Assembly (NCBI GenBank): GCA_002633025.1
Contig: NMRB01002368.1
Span: forward strand, 31,149-95,148
Length of the DNA: 64,000 bases
Reading direction: 5' to 3'
Source of the DNA: Notospermus geniculatus
Taxonomy: Eukaryota; Nemertea; Pilidiophora; Heteronemertea; Lineidae
Below, piece after piece: positions 21,473-34,200 of this stretch. Numbering within the stretch: the stretch's first letter is position 1; every line of letters begins with the position of its first letter. The position numbers and the translations under genes are program-made. The notes below the pieces were generated by a model, which saw only the letters and a list, made by a program, of their open reading frames with translations, was not told the origin of the DNA and searched no databases.

Positions 21473-21560
21473 TTTATACAGGCTACTCCTGTACAGGCTA
21501 CTTCTGTACAGGCTAGGCCTACTTCTGTACAGGCTACTTCTGTACAGGCTACTTCTCAAA
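21473..21560 (+). repeat. Tandem repeat TACAGGCTACTTCTG
   Basis: Five or six units of 15-16 bp, one of them interrupted by AGGCCTACT. Simple tandem array with no coding content. Confidence 0.85.
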
Positions 21561-22288
21561 GATGCTTATCCAAAGATCTACATGTAGGCCTACTTTTCTC
21601 TTTCTGAGATTCTGTTTGGTTTCGATGTATTCAGACTTCAGATCAAGATAATCATAAGTCTCCCGCTGAAACGGCCTCCATTCAGACGGACCGGTTGGCT
21701 TCCTGCAAGAAAAAGGTCATCTAGATGATGGTACCAACATCTACATTCGGAACGACCTGAGGCGAACTGCTTATCTGTCCACTGGGCGGCGCATTTCACC
21801 TCGGACACAAGTCCAAGGCAGCCAAAGGGCGTATTCGAATCCCTGTTCTCGAGTGACCCAGGAGCAGTGTTCGCGTGTTGAGGTTCCGAACGAGGAAGTG
21901 CGTGTCGCCAGGTATCGGGTGTCGTTGCTAAACATGGCGGATGTAATGCTGCGAGCTATGTCCTTGTGCAAAATCAGATTTTTGTTGCTGGAAAGGTCAT
22001 TTTTTCCAATCGTGACTATATCCACGGGTTAACCCACATTACAAATTACATTACTGCAGGCAGGAACGTCTCATATTCAAGAAAAACACAATGTTTTATC
22101 GAAATATAAGGTTACGATATTTTGTCGTCAATGACATTGGTCGCCATATTTGTTCTCGGTGTTCTCCGTTTCACCCTCCAAAAAGTGGGGAGTGAAAATT
22201 TTGTTCGCGAACGCCGTTCCCGTGTCAGTTCTCGACGTTCGAGACTCGCACTCATGTCGATATCAACACGAGGGATTCGAATACGCCC

Positions 22289-22625
22289 TACACTGTTAGA
22301 AATTATTAAATTTACAGTAGTAATTTTGCAGTAATTTTACAGAAATTCCCTGCAGCAGAGTCCCCAGCACTTTCTGTAAATTTACATAATTTTTTTATGG
22401 TATGATTCATGTTTTCCTGTATTGGTTGGACTCCATTAGACATCCCATTATGATGCCTTCTGAGGGCAGTATGAAAATATAATTTGGTCAGCCTCCAGTC
22501 AAATCTCTGTTGACATTTATTTAAGTTTGTAATTTTACAGATCAGGTCTGTAATTTTACAGAACCGTCCTGGGGACTCTGCTGCACAGATTTTCTGTAAA
22601 ATCTTCTGTTATTTCTAACAGTGTA
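22289..22625. mobile_element. MITE with CACTGTTAGAAAT ends and TA target
   Basis: CACTGTTAGAAATTATTAAA at 22291 and the complement TTATTTCTAACAGTG ending at 22623, with TA on both outer sides. The TIR arm shows TTTACAG words repeated through the element. Resembles the widespread CACTGTWARAAA class. Confidence 0.8.
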
Positions 22626-22722
22626 TAGCATACCCGGTGGGCGTTCGCGTCGGCGTTTCGGGGGCTTTGCGAAAACTATCTTTTCTGGCTTCACGGTCGC
22701 GAACCCTTTGTGGAGCCTTTGG

Positions 22723-22935
22723 TAAAGCCTAGGTCACAAATGCACCGGGCCCCGTACAATTTTCCCCACCCAGCGGCTTGCTGTGGATTTTAGAGACTGA
22801 AACACGGATCTAAGATGAATTATGCCGAAATCGCCTGAATTAGACTGGATCAAACTGGGCACCGTAGAAATTGGCCAAAATTTCTGTTTTTACTCGCCGT
22901 ACGGGCGCCGGAGTGGATATGTGACGGGGGCTTAA
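22723..22935. mobile_element. MITE with TAAAGCCTAGGTCACA ends, copy without inner insertion
   Basis: Begins TAAAGCCTAGGTCACAAATG and ends TGTGACGGGGGCTTAA. It aligns with 51168-51503 (shared CACCGGGCCCCGTAC, CCACCCAGCGGCTTGC, TCAAACTGGGCACCGTAGAA, ACTCGCCGTACGGGC). This copy reads through GATGAATTATGCC where the other has a 140-bp palindrome. Confidence 0.8.
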
Positions 22936-24147
22936 ACCGGCGTGTCCGTGTAGCCTACTGCATATCTACGCGCATGAGGCCGTAGTATGGCTCAAATGTC
23001 AGTCTGAGAAATGTGCATTAGCCTACGTTACAAACTTAAAAACGATGAATTTGGTAAAGACGTTATGTATTTTACGATGGATCTATAGAAGCAACTAGTT
23101 TACAATGCTTGGCCGCAGCTGGCGATATGAAGGAGATCATCTCATAGAGCCTATTACTCGTTCCTACTTGGATGCTTCCTTGCAAAGGTACATGTACATG
23201 TACAATATTTCCACTTTTTCTCGACAGCCGGCGCCACCGCGCCACTCTCCAACCCAGGGACTAACTACGTTGTCGGCGAATGGGGACGCTAGCTCAACAG
23301 AGGGCAGCACACCGAAACCCTGTCCTAACACAATGGATGCCTTTTGGGTGGGAAATTGATCAGGACCGGGATGTCAGTTTCATTTCAATTGTTTTAACCA
23401 CTAGTGACACCTATTGAAAAAGTCGGCTATCGTCCCCATTGACCCGATTTTACTCCGCACATTATTTTGTAATGCATTTTTGTAGCTCGTCTTACTGCCG
23501 CTAGGTGGCTCCCTCTACGTCGGCAGTCAAATAACGTTGAGATCCAATACCGTGCTCCTTTAATGTCCCATGCGACGGACGTGAAGAGCCAGGGATGATC
23601 CCCTTGGCCAAGGATGGATTACTGGCATCTGCCCCTTGCAAAGCGGACTGCCTGGTAACCAGTCGGCTACCCTAACTCCTGATTATCAGTGTACACCATC
23701 ATGGTAAACCGTGATTTTCTGTGGTAAGACCACATCATGACATACATTTTCTCCAGAATTGTGTACAAATTCAGCATTGAAAAAAAACTCAAAGTTCTTC
23801 CTGAATATGTCGAGTTATGTGTGTTCAGCATGAATATGGCTGATTTTTTCAAATAAAAGTTTTTTAAAGAAGTTAAAAGTTTTTAAAAATTGCGCCTACA
23901 TTTTGTACAGGCGAATGTACAGTCACGGTTTCCGTGATGGTGTAGACTGATTATACGTGTATATTGATTATACGTGTATATAAATATATATTAAAGTGCT
24001 TTTTGAATGCTCAGCATTTTCAAAGCACTGTGCAAAGTATACATGTAATGTACAATAAAACATTGGACAGATTTAAGATACATGTATGAGATAACAGTCG
24101 TAAAAGGAGGATAAAACTTTAATGTGCAGGTAAAGAGACTAGGCCCT

Positions 24148-25090
24148 TAAATATTTCTCAAAATCTTCAGCGGATCAACCTTTGCTTTTCACGGCAGTTA
24201 TTTAGGGCATCAAGACACATTTTGAGACCAAAAATATCTTGAACTTGCATGAGTTGTATTTTTGACAAAAGTTCGAAATTTCTATAAAAAGTGTGATTTT
24301 CAATCGCATATTTTTTTGAAGTGAAACCAACGTCATTTTAAAGTTTTCTTGTTTCTATACACGAATAAATTTTCAAATTTTCAATTGGAGCTTCCATGTC
24401 GTAATTATGAAGAATTTATTCGAAAGTTTCAGTCGAAACTCCAGTCAACAGTTCAAGTCTTATTTTATAGTCGACCTTTCCCTATTGTCCCAAGACCAAG
24501 CTCACGGAATAATAAGTCCCATTCATCGTAGGTCACGTTAGTAAATGGCGTCAATTCCATAAGAGGTTACGTAGGCTCTCCTGCCTTCATTGGTGAGGAA
24601 TTGTAAGGAGGAATTAAGAAAGGTGACACCGGCACTCATCTCACACACAAAAGACCGCCTGGCCTTGGATTACTCGATGGAGTTTCATCAGGAGTAACTA
24701 TTGTTGACTAGACCATGAATAGGCCTATTCACAATATTCACCAGGCTGGGTAGATCTAAATGAGACGGAAGGAATAGCCCTGACTTGACTGGAAAACCGA
24801 ACGAAATTCATTTTGGAAAATGCTCTGTAACTTCTGTTCACCACGGAATTTTTTAAACCTGGAAAAATAATTTTGCTGGGAAACAAACAGGCTTTAAAGT
24901 GACGTTGGTTTCACTTCTAAAAAATATGCGATTGAAAATCACACTTTTTTATGGAAATTTCAAACTTTTGTCCAAAATACAACTCATGCACGTTCATGAT
25001 ATTTTTGGTCTCAAAATGTGTCTTGATGCCCTAAGTAATTGCCGTAAAAAGCAAAGGTTGTTCCGCTGAAGATTGTGGGAAATATTTAAG
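24148..25090. mobile_element. Foldback element 1, arms about 195 bp
   Basis: Arms 24148-24342 and 24893-25090 are inverted copies: CTTCAGCGGATCAACCTTTG versus its diverged complement near 25060, TGATTTTCAATCGCATATTT versus AAATATGCGATTGAAAATCA. The 550-bp middle has no ORF of note. Confidence 0.8.
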
Positions 25091-25126
25091 TTTATTAGCT
25101 GTGCATTTACTTTTGATTAAGGGTGT

Positions 25127-26178
25127 ACATGTACAGCCTTGGAAATTAGTAAATTGACAGTGAAAATGTTGTTTTTCTCAGAACTGGTTGATGATAATTG
25201 AATGCGGTTTTCTGCATATGATAGGCAAATTATCTGGCTACAAACGCAGAGTGATGACCTTGAATCTGCTGTCATAGAAATTGCTCAAATTTGGCGATTT
25301 CCAAGGGACCTAAAATCAACATTTTTGCATTCAAGTTCTTTTCAGAAATTTTTACATCCGCGGATAGCTCTTACTGTCAGATGACAAATTTGTCAATTGT
25401 TTTTACAAGAAAATTGGTATTTTTGCAAATTTTAACCGATTTTGTCCTGAAAATATCATTTTCCTATAAGCCCAACATCAATGGCTTTTTAGATGGCCCC
25501 TGCCCATTCATTGCCCTCAGTCAATACAATAGTCAGTGAACAGTGAATGTCTCCAGGGCCTGACATGTCTCCAGGGCCTTGGCCAAGTGTATAGGCCAAA
25601 GTCCTCATGCATATTCCTGCAGTGAATGGCTTTTGTGTATTCAATAAACCTTGATTGAAATAGTCAAAGGACTTCCTAATCAACACCATTCAAAAGTTAT
25701 GCAGTCTTACGTAAGATTCATAACAGCTTTCAGGAATAACTGGGGAATACCCAGGCCCAGGTCATGAGTATTGATCAAAAACTTGAGTAGTAGAGGTCAC
25801 ATGCCTCTACTCAAGACTGATATTGCCCAGTTCAGCTAACGATATTTGATAAAAAGGCGTTTATCTCAGTCTTGGGATTTCGCATCTTGATGAAACTTGA
25901 ACTAGGGACCATTTTTGAGGGTGGCGGACAAGTCTGCTGTGAAAAAGTTTGGGTTTTTCCAAAAACAAAATAGTTGGTTTTGGGTCACTTTGAAAATCGG
26001 CAAATTTTGGCAATTTCTATGATAGCAGATTTAAGGTCATCACTGTGCGTTTATAGCCCGATTATTTGCCTATCATACGCAGAAAACCGCATTCAATTAT
26101 CATCAACCAGTTCTGAGAAAAACAACATTTTCACTGTCCATTTACTAATTTCCAAGGCTGTACATGTACTTCCCAAAA
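25127..26178. mobile_element. Foldback element 2, arms about 205 bp
   Basis: Arms 25127-25330 and 25975-26178 are inverted copies (TACAGCCTTGGAAATTAGTA versus its complement, AGAACTGGTTGATGATAATT versus AATTATCATCAACCAGTTCT). It begins less than 40 bp after foldback element 1, but the arm sequences differ. Confidence 0.8.
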
Positions 26179-26504
26179 AAATCTTACTCGAAAGATTTTG
26201 GCTGTAACTACACGATTTGATATTACCATACCTCCCTGAATACAAACTGATCGATGTGGGCAGGGGATACAACACAAAGGCTTGGCCGGACGTTTTTACC
26301 AGTTCCTGCAACTCATGATTTATCAAAAAATACCTTTCAACAATGTCTTATTTTTGTTAAAAATCACGAAATAATTGTTAGCTAGGTTTAAATCTTGTGC
26401 CAGCACAACTTGGTTTAAATATATGGAGAGAATGTTTACAACTAGGCCTATCCATTCATATTACCACAATGATACGAAGGGTTGGATCTTAATCCGCCCA
26501 CACA

Positions 26505-27040
26505 CGTTCAATATTATTGTACAATATGAGGACCAAATTGGGCAATATTATTGCCAATCTTTCTTCCACCCATAATGCCAAAAGCACATGCCCCTATATT
26601 TAAAATATTATCTAAGGAGTGCAAGCGCCCACTTAGGGCATTATAGCTACTCATCAAACAATACTGGACGATATTAATGATATGTAGGAGGACACCGGAG
26701 CCCCCGGAGGAAACCTATGAAGTCGAGGAGAGATCGCCCTCTCTACCACATAAAGCCACTTGCACGACCGGAGATCGAACCCGCGACCTTAGTGGTGGCA
26801 GGCGCCGATGTTTCCACTGCGCCACCCCGACACCCCTATATTTGGACCCATATTGTGCAATAATATTGATCATGTATGGCCCGCTTACCTAAAGCGGCCT
26901 ATCCATGCCACGTGCAATATTATTGCACAATATGATCATCAAAATGGGCAATATTATTGCCAGTCTTTCTCCCATCCATTATGCCAGAAGCACATGACAC
27001 CAATTTTGGGCCCCGTATTGTGCAATAATATTGTACCGTG
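26505..27040. repeat. ATATTATTGCACAATAT repeat block split by a SINE
   Basis: The segment TTCAATATTATTGTACAATA...ATGCCAAAAGCACATG (26508-26590) recurs as GTGCAATATTATTGCACAAT...ATGCCAGAAGCACATGA at 26911-26998, and TATTGTGCAATAATATTG occurs at 26843 and 27017. A tRNA-derived SINE lies between the copies. Confidence 0.7.
26673..26838 (-). mobile_element. tRNA-derived SINE
   Basis: On the minus strand the head reads GGTGTCGGGGTGGCGCAGTG, containing an A box (TGGCGCAGTGG), then GGTTCGATCTCCGG as a B box at tRNA-like spacing. Downstream TTTCCTCCGGGGGCTCCGG and TGTCCTCCTACATAT match the conserved body seen in many animal SINEs. It is not a functional tRNA gene: no acceptor stem pairing closes the head. 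Internal Pol III promoter implied. Confidence 0.8.
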
Positions 27041-27123
27041 GAAAAAACCGCTTAACAGCAACCCTGTCACATGGTGCTCATTGGAAAATATACTTAAAAG
27101 ATATATGCGTGGACAGGGTTTTA

Positions 27124-27667
27124 TACGGTGGCCCATAGAGCTCACTGATGAAAAATATAGGCATTTGGATTTTTTCCCGAGGTTTTATCATTTTTCTTGG
27201 GGGTTTGTAAAATCTTTAGAAGTTCTCACCACGGTGAAAACGTTTCCACCTCGGTGAAAATCATTTCCACCGCGTGTTTACACGCGGTGGAAACATTCTC
27301 ACCGTGGTGGGAAGTTCTCACCGCGGTGAAAACGTTTCCGCCGAGGTGGGAACGTTTTCACCGCGGTGGAAACATTCTAACTGCAGTGGAAACGTTTCCA
27401 CTGCGGTAGAAACTCGGTGAGGTTTTCACCGCGGTAGAAACATTCTCACCACGGTGAAAAAGGTTTTCACCGCGGTGGAAACATTCTCACCACGGTGAAA
27501 AAAGTTTTCACCACGGTGGCAATGTTTTCACCGAGGTGGAAACGTTTTCACCGCGGTGAGAACTTCTAAACATTTTACAAACCCCCAAGAAAAAACAATC
27601 AAAGGTCGGGAAAAATGCACTAAAAATGCAAAAAAAATTTCACTAATGAGCTCTATGGGCCACCGTA
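27124..27667. mobile_element. TACGGTGGC foldback A with CACCGCGGTG word array
   Basis: Ends TACGGTGGCCCATAGAGCTC and GAGCTCTATGGGCCACCGTA are perfect inverted repeats, and CTTGGGGGTTTGTAAAAT is inverted further in. The core (27228-27565) is about 20 repeats of a self-complementary word, CACCGCGGTGRAAACGTTTC and variants, in mixed phase. Ends are shared with 54745-55193 and relate to 43392 and 63949. Confidence 0.85.
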
Positions 27668-27789
27668 GTTTTAGGTGTTCAACAAGCTTTTCTACACTCC
27701 AGTATTTTCAGTTTCGACATGGTATTGCGCTTGGCAGTGGCAGAAAGAGTTCATATTCATTAGTACTGCCTGAATATCAGACACTGATG

Positions 27790-29456
27790 TCACTCTAAAA
27801 AGTGAATTGTTCGGAACGCGAAATTTCTTTCGTCCTTTTACACAAGGTTATGGAATGGAAAATTATGGCTATTTTTGTAATGCAATCTTTCTCCATATAT
27901 TCATCTATGGAATATGTTATCATCACAGTTTGGGGGTATTTACACCCCTTTTAAAGGGTTTTAAGTAAAATGTGTTCTGAAATCTGGGACAAAAATGGTG
28001 TTCTGTTTCCTTTTCGCATTCTTGTCCAAAACGCAAAAAAGCAAAACACCACTTTTGTCCCAGGTTTCAGAACACATTTTACTTAAAACCCTTTAAAGGG
28101 GCTTAAATACCCCCCCCCCAAACTGTGAAGATAACATATTCCATACATGAATATACCGATATAGAGAACGATTGCATTAACCCGTATGCTACCGTACTCC
28201 CAATTTTGGACATTCAAACTGACATAGAATCGGACATTCAAACTGACATAGAATCGTAACCAGTAGTCTCGTGCCACCAGACTCTGCAATTCTCAATTTT
28301 AGAGTCTGGTCCAGATGGTACATTTTGCTTGTAAAAACCATCATGGCGGACAATCTACCGCCGATGACGTAGAACACAATGCACAATCAAAGCAAAAAGC
28401 ATTCAGCGTGCGAGTAAAACTGCAGTATTTGTACCCCTTGCTGTTAGGCCTACTGCACTTTTTATAGCATAATTCCCTCCCCAATCGAAAAAATATAAAT
28501 ATACTTGCCTGAAATTCCAATGAAAGACACTATAAATTGACTTGACAACACAAATTGAGGCGATTCACCTCACTAATTTTCACGCTTCAAGTTCTCTGGG
28601 CACCGCCATATTCCCCCTGCAGCCTACGTCACCAAATTTTGAAACTAGCCAATCAGCGAAGCTGACCTCATTTCAAATCATCGAAATGAGGTCACTAGGT
28701 CGCTGCAATGAGAATTTCGTTCCGTGCCAGACCCTCGGTCTGACGACCTCGGAGTATGACCGAGGGGCTGGTTGCGCGAGACTACGTAACCAGTGGACCG
28801 ATTGATGTCCTCTTTGCATATTTTTTAATGCGAGACTGCCCCCCCCTGAACACGCGGTTTTGCTCTGTTTGAAGAAACCTCGGTGAAATTGCATTTTTTA
28901 AAACGTTAAAACGTTTGTCCGGGGGTCCAGATTGACCGACTCCAAAGTGCAAATCTGACTAGTTGTGACAAAATGGCCATATCTCCGGAACGGAAGCAGC
29001 TACAACGACGCGACTGGCGCCAAAAGAAAGGGGAGAAAAAAGTAGCTTATTTTGACCAATTCTCAGACGCGTAGCAACGGTTATCGAGATTTAGACGTTT
29101 AAAGATTGTCAACCTGACGAAAACCTAGGCCGAATGCGAGTATTTCCTCACAACTTGCATCTTCGGCTCTGGCCCGTTTCTCTCACAGACATTTTGGAAG
29201 AAGCAAACCTGCATGAGGTCGTGGCCCATTTAGTTGCCTCCAGAATGAGTGTCTTGTCACTAGTTTCGGTTGCAATTTGTGTGCGCCAGGCGCGTTTTTG
29301 TAGACACATCAGAAATTCACGTTACGAAATGTACACTTTTCAACTTAATACGGTAGCGAAAGGGTTAACAACAATAGCCATAATTTTCAACTCCTGACCA
29401 TAACCTTGTGTAAAAAGGACGAAAGAAATTTCTGAGCAACTCACTTTTTAGAGTGA
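27790..29456. mobile_element. 1.67-kb TIR element with TCACTCTAAAAAGTGA ends
   Basis: TCACTCTAAAAAGTGAATTG at the left and CTCACTTTTTAGAGTGA at the right, followed inward by GAAATTTCTTTCGTCCTTTT / AAAAGGACGAAAGAAATTTC and ACACAAGGTTATGG / CCATAACCTTGTGT. TGATG flanks both ends. The interior contains a palindrome (27884-28172) and no clear transposase. Confidence 0.75.
27884..28172. repeat. Palindrome inside the 27790 element
   Basis: AATGCAATCTTTCTCCATAT, CAGTTTGGGGGTATTTACAC, CCTTTTAAAGGGTTTTAAGT and GTGTTCTGAAATCTGGGACA on the left are mirrored by their complements to 28172. A 27-bp direct repeat (CATTCAAACTGACATAGAAT) follows at 28208-28257. Confidence 0.75.
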
Positions 29457-29649
29457 TGATGTTGATTTATGAAATGAGCAACATATCTAGACAACTGTAT
29501 CAACGACATGCTTCTTCTCATTTAGGCTCGATATTTCGTAATCATGCGTAGAGTTGTATATCTGTTTTGCATCGGGATGTTGGGGGACCCAGATTTCAGA
29601 CGGTCGTGTAAGTGACCTAAGCCTCTGGAAAAAGAAAAAAATCAGGTAC

Positions 29650-29815
29650 TATTGAGTATCCCTTTGCACAATTCAGAGATGAAGGTCATCAGAATTAGAA
29701 ATGTAACGTTACTACTTTACAAGTTATATGTTCCACAACTCTACGCATTCAAATTGCGTGGAGTTATTATTGGAAACATCTAAATGAAATGTAGACGCGT
29801 GCAACCATAAAGGAA
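29650..29815 (+). repeat. Direct repeat copy with empty hAT target
   Basis: ATCCCTTTGCACAATTCAGA, AGGTCATCAGAATTAGAAAT and GTGGAGTTATTATTGGAAAC match the second copy at 30296-30965, except that the second copy carries a 514-bp insertion after GGAGTTA. Confidence 0.8.
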
Positions 29816-30409
29816 TCAACCATAAAGGTTCAACTTACAAATTTAGCATTTTATAAATGTGGACAATATCCCTTTAAACCTTAACAGATTTACCTTGATA
29901 GGTAAGACTCTTCTGCATGTTTAGTGCAAATTTTGTTGAATTCAGACTAGTTGATCTTATGATACAAAAGGACTGAATTAATGAGAACCCCACGAACAAT
30001 GAGAGCGCAGGGTCATCCGTGTAGGGGGGGGCCTACATTTGAATAGGCTAACGTATATGTGCACCTGGAACACTAATTTTGTTGAAAATAGCTCTGTTAT
30101 CCTCAGAAATGGGATTCAAGGCATCAAGTTGACAGATTCATGTGCCCCACTACCATTTAAAAAGTTGAAGCCCCTGCCTATTACGTAAAGCGAAAATTCA
30201 AGCAGTGAGAGACATCTGGTGGCAACACATGAAGTGTATCCCTCAGTAACTTCATCGTTCGCAGTTAAACCTTTATGTTTGATTCCTTTATGGTACTATT
30301 GCATATCCCTTTGCACAATTCAAAGATGAAGGTCATCAGAATTAGAAATGTAACGTTAAGTTATAATATGTCCCCGCACAACTGTACGCATTTAAATTAC
30401 GTGGAGTTA

Positions 30410-30923
30410 CAGGGGCGGATCCAGGATTTTCTCGAGGGGTGGGTTCTGAAGGTAGAGGTACCAGGACTCGCTTGTGCCTGCGCTGCGTGCCTCATCGGCG
30501 CCGAATTGGCGGGGGGGGGGTCTGGGGAAAATTTTGAAAATTAGAAGCTCTGAGACACGATTTCCTGGCATCTGAGGTTGAGAAAGTCTTATACAAACAT
30601 TTTTTTGAACAGTGTGATGTTCCTGTTCTTACCAGCCAGCCCGATGCCACGCCTCTTAGACATTTCGAAATAGTGCAAGCATACACAATGCACTGCAGTA
30701 GGCCTACCGGTATAATACTAGTAGTAAGGCGACAGTTTTCCCAAGCAGGGGAAGAGAATTTCGTCGAATCATCGATGCAACGACTGTATCACCATCATGA
30801 TTACATCAAAGACACGGGCAGGCGCTACGCCACAAGCGAGATATGTTTAGAGAAAAAAATGTTATCTTTGGTCGCCGACGGGGGGTTCTGACCCCCAGAA
30901 CACCCCCTCTGTATCCGCCCCTG
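30410..30923. mobile_element. hAT-like element, CAGGGGCGGATCCAGGA type
   Basis: Starts CAGGGGCGGATCCAGGATTT and ends ACACCCCCTCTGTATCCGCC then CCTG, the usual CAGGGGCGGATCCAG inverted ends of a hAT group. AGTTA occurs at both junctions, and the unoccupied paralogue at 29768 confirms the insertion. No transposase; the interior ORFs are short. Confidence 0.8.
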
Positions 30924-31081
30924 CAGTTATTATTGGAAACATCTATGAAATGTAGATGCGTGCACCCCATCAGAAAGTTCGATAAAATTCAGTATTTTTG
31001 GTTTTTGGCTAATCTTTCTGATCGGTTATCTACCTTGAAAAGACCAGATGAACCAACGAGCATTTTCAAGGAGATACTCAC

Positions 31082-31249
31082 CTGCAGAAAATTACCTTCT
31101 GCCTTCACGATCCCAATAATCCCGAATATTGGTATCTGCATCATGCATATGATAGCAATGAACCAGGCTAGAGCGGCTGCCCAGGTTGGATAGAAATAGT
31201 CGCCGTAGCTTGGAGCTACAAATCCAGCCAAAGAATAACAGAAGCATAT
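31082..31249 (-). CDS. SLC6 exon 12 (TM11-TM12)
   Basis: 168 nt in phase 0, reading [20 protein letters not shown], then [20 protein letters not shown] and [22 protein letters not shown].......IP is the TM12 signature. The donor CAG/GTGAGT shows that a further exon for the cytoplasmic tail exists; I could not find it below 31082. Confidence 0.9.
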
Positions 31250-34200
31250 CTGAAGCAGAATCAAAAATGTTTAATACGAAGAAACTAATTATTAATTGGT
31301 CATTCTTTATTTATTTTTTATAATTTTAATTTATCATTCTTTATTTATTCTTTTATTTTTCAGCGTTGCTGACGACATCTAAGAATGGTAATGTTCTTTA
31401 TTCCGCATCGTTTTTCATTTGACTGTATTCTTAAAGGCCCATGGTGTTGGCCTTTTTTCTGTCGACAGCCGGCGCCACCGGCGCGATGATTGCATCATTC
31501 TCCAATACCGCAGTTTTGCCTTTTGCCCCAGTGTTGAAGAATGTATGATTACAATGCAATGCATACGTGGATAGCCTAGGACGTGGATAGCCTAGGAACG
31601 ACAATTACTGTACATGGGGTAAGGTTGATAAGCGGTAGTAAGTTTAACAACATTGTCAATAGAGGTCTCCCTTAACGCGGGTATGTTTAGCGCAGGATGG
31701 CGAAGGAATGCCCTGGCCCTTCAAAAGTTTTTTTCCTAGAAATACACATTTACTTACGATCAGGACCGTAGGAGAAACAAAACCCCAAAGTGCCTTGAAG
31801 ACAATATTTGGCTTTATTCCCAACATCAGCTCAACGTCTTTGTAAAATCGGCATAGCCCTGAAATAGGTGGTAAGTTTAAAGCTGTTTGGTGAATACATT
31901 AAGCAGTATAGATTATGATTTCACTATTGAATATTGGCTGGTGAGATGGTAATGGAGACTGAAATTCTTACGCAGGGTTAGATAGGCCATCGGTAAAATG
32001 CACGAACGACCTCCTTACCATCATCTTCACTCCGTTGACCTTCACGCAAGCAAACCACATTCCGTGTTCAAGGATTTCCCCGGTCCCAAAAATAGCAACC
32101 AATCACGGCAAAGCTTGCATCGGCAGCTCGGGTATGATGACAAGATGGCGGTCGATGAAACTTTATTCGAATGCAAATTCTCCGTGGAAGGACTTACAAG
32201 TAGTCCCGGGCAAGTACTCAAAAAGAAGCCGCGAAGGCAATATTCGATGGATACTATTTTGTTAGTCTGTTGCACGACTGGAAGTCAATTCAGCAGGCTA
32301 GTGTTGTTCGCTACGAAGTTGAACGGCGTACCCGGTACTCGTATGAATAAATTAGGCCTATCGCAAAGAGGGTTCTGATTGGGCGCACGAGAAAATCTCA
32401 AAGCGTTGAACACGGAATCTGACTGCTTGCTGCAGTGTAGGAAGAGGTTAGCCGATTTACTACACGATCCATATGCAGAATGCTTACCATAGGCCCAGGA
32501 GACTGCCAGCATCTCAATGACCGCGTTGAACACCATGCTGAAGGCAGAGCCGTACCAGTCGACGACTTGGAAGTAATACATTCCGGCCTAAAGTTTCGAG
32601 AAAATAGAGTAAAGTATCCATTGAAAAACAACATCCCCTTTTTACGGCCTACGTATTTCTTCACATAAAGGCCTACAACTTTTAATAAGCTTGATGAAGG
32701 AGTATGTAAAAAGTACATGTAAAATACGAATACATGTACATGTAGGCCCCTACATGTTTTGGTACTCCAACAACCCATGAATAAAAGTGTTCCATTCTTA
32801 TTGGACTCGGAGTTCTTGTACATGTAGTCAGAGCAAAAATTACATAATATACACTCTTAGAAAAAGGTTCTTAAAGGAACCTTTGCTTGGCACTGTGGGA
32901 GAACCCTCCAAAAGGGTTCTAACCCTGTAGGTCCACAAAGAACCCTCAAAGGTTCCAATTGGAACCTTAGGGTTCTATTTGGAACCTTTAAGGGTGCTTT
33001 GTGGACCTATAGGGTTCTATATACATGTAGAACCCTTTTAGAGCTTTTAGAAGGTTCTCCCACAGTGCCAAGCAAAGGTTCCGTTAAGAACCTTTTTCTA
33101 AGAATGTATATGTAACCTTTTTTCTAAGAGTGTAGGTCCGAGAAAGGAATGCATTTCTAATGGGCCGTAACTAAACGGAATGACCGAAGTGGGCAGCCGA
33201 AATGATCTGTCAAGTAACTATTTCTTGACCAATGATTCCGTGCTTCCAAATAAGGAATCCGTTGAGTCTGCTGATGAAGAAAAGACATCACCTTTCAACA
33301 CATGATTCAGTGTAACACAGAAAAAAAATCAACTCGAGTGGAGACTCAAAGTCTCACTTTAGGGACAAAATAGTTCGAAATACTTTTTGACTCAAAATGA
33401 AACAGAAAATATTTCGGCCCGAGACAATGACACCTCGTTCCGAGAGAAAATATTTCGGGTTGAGATACGGACAGTCTCGATCTGAGAGAAAATATTTTAG
33501 GCCGAGATGTCATTCTCTCGCGCCGAAATATTTTCTGTTTCATTTTGAGTCAAAAAGTGTTTCGAACCATTTTGTCCCTAAAGTGAGACTCTGAGTCTCC
33601 ACTCGAGTTGATTTTTTTTCTGTGAATCTACTCAGTAAAACTCGCACTTACCCTTGTGCAGAAGATCAACCCGAGTAAGAATCCTGCGAGGCAAGTCATT
33701 GAAAGCAACAGAAGTCTGTATTTTGGTCCCTTGACTTGGTGAGGGAAGGCGGCTCTCAAACCGGTCATGCATGTCAACACGTGGCCAAACTGAAACGGAC
33801 ACCAAGCGGACTTCACAGTCGATATTTGGAGGTGTTTGAATTGCAATGGAGACCATAGCTACGATAGAGGGCAGCACACCGAAACCAGGTCCTTCTCGAT
33901 AATCGTTCNTAGCTCAGCTCTAGCTCTAGCTCTACCACACATTTGAAATCAGTTGCTGTAAAAGATGAAAGGTACAGAAAACAAAATCTGCAAAAACCTC
34001 TCTGTTAAGGCTCGTGGAATCGCCCACTTAGACTTAAAGCGAATCAAAAGCGAAAAAATTTGATTTAGAAATAGAATTTGAAAGGGGACGAATTTTCGGG
34101 TAAAATGTAAACAAACTTCTCCAGAATGTCAACAAAAGAAATTTTCGTCCATTCTGATTGGCTGAATTTTCTGTTTACAAACACCATCCAAATGTAAACA

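Noticed and set aside
26760-26838. tRNA-like A and B boxes as a tRNA gene
   Set aside because: The head continues into a SINE body and there is no closing acceptor stem or usable cloverleaf.
32285-32823. Long minus-strand ORFs near SLC6 exon 10
   Set aside because: One contains exon 10 but runs into intron and repeat sequence; the other is in a different frame. Only the spliced 100-nt exon is supported.
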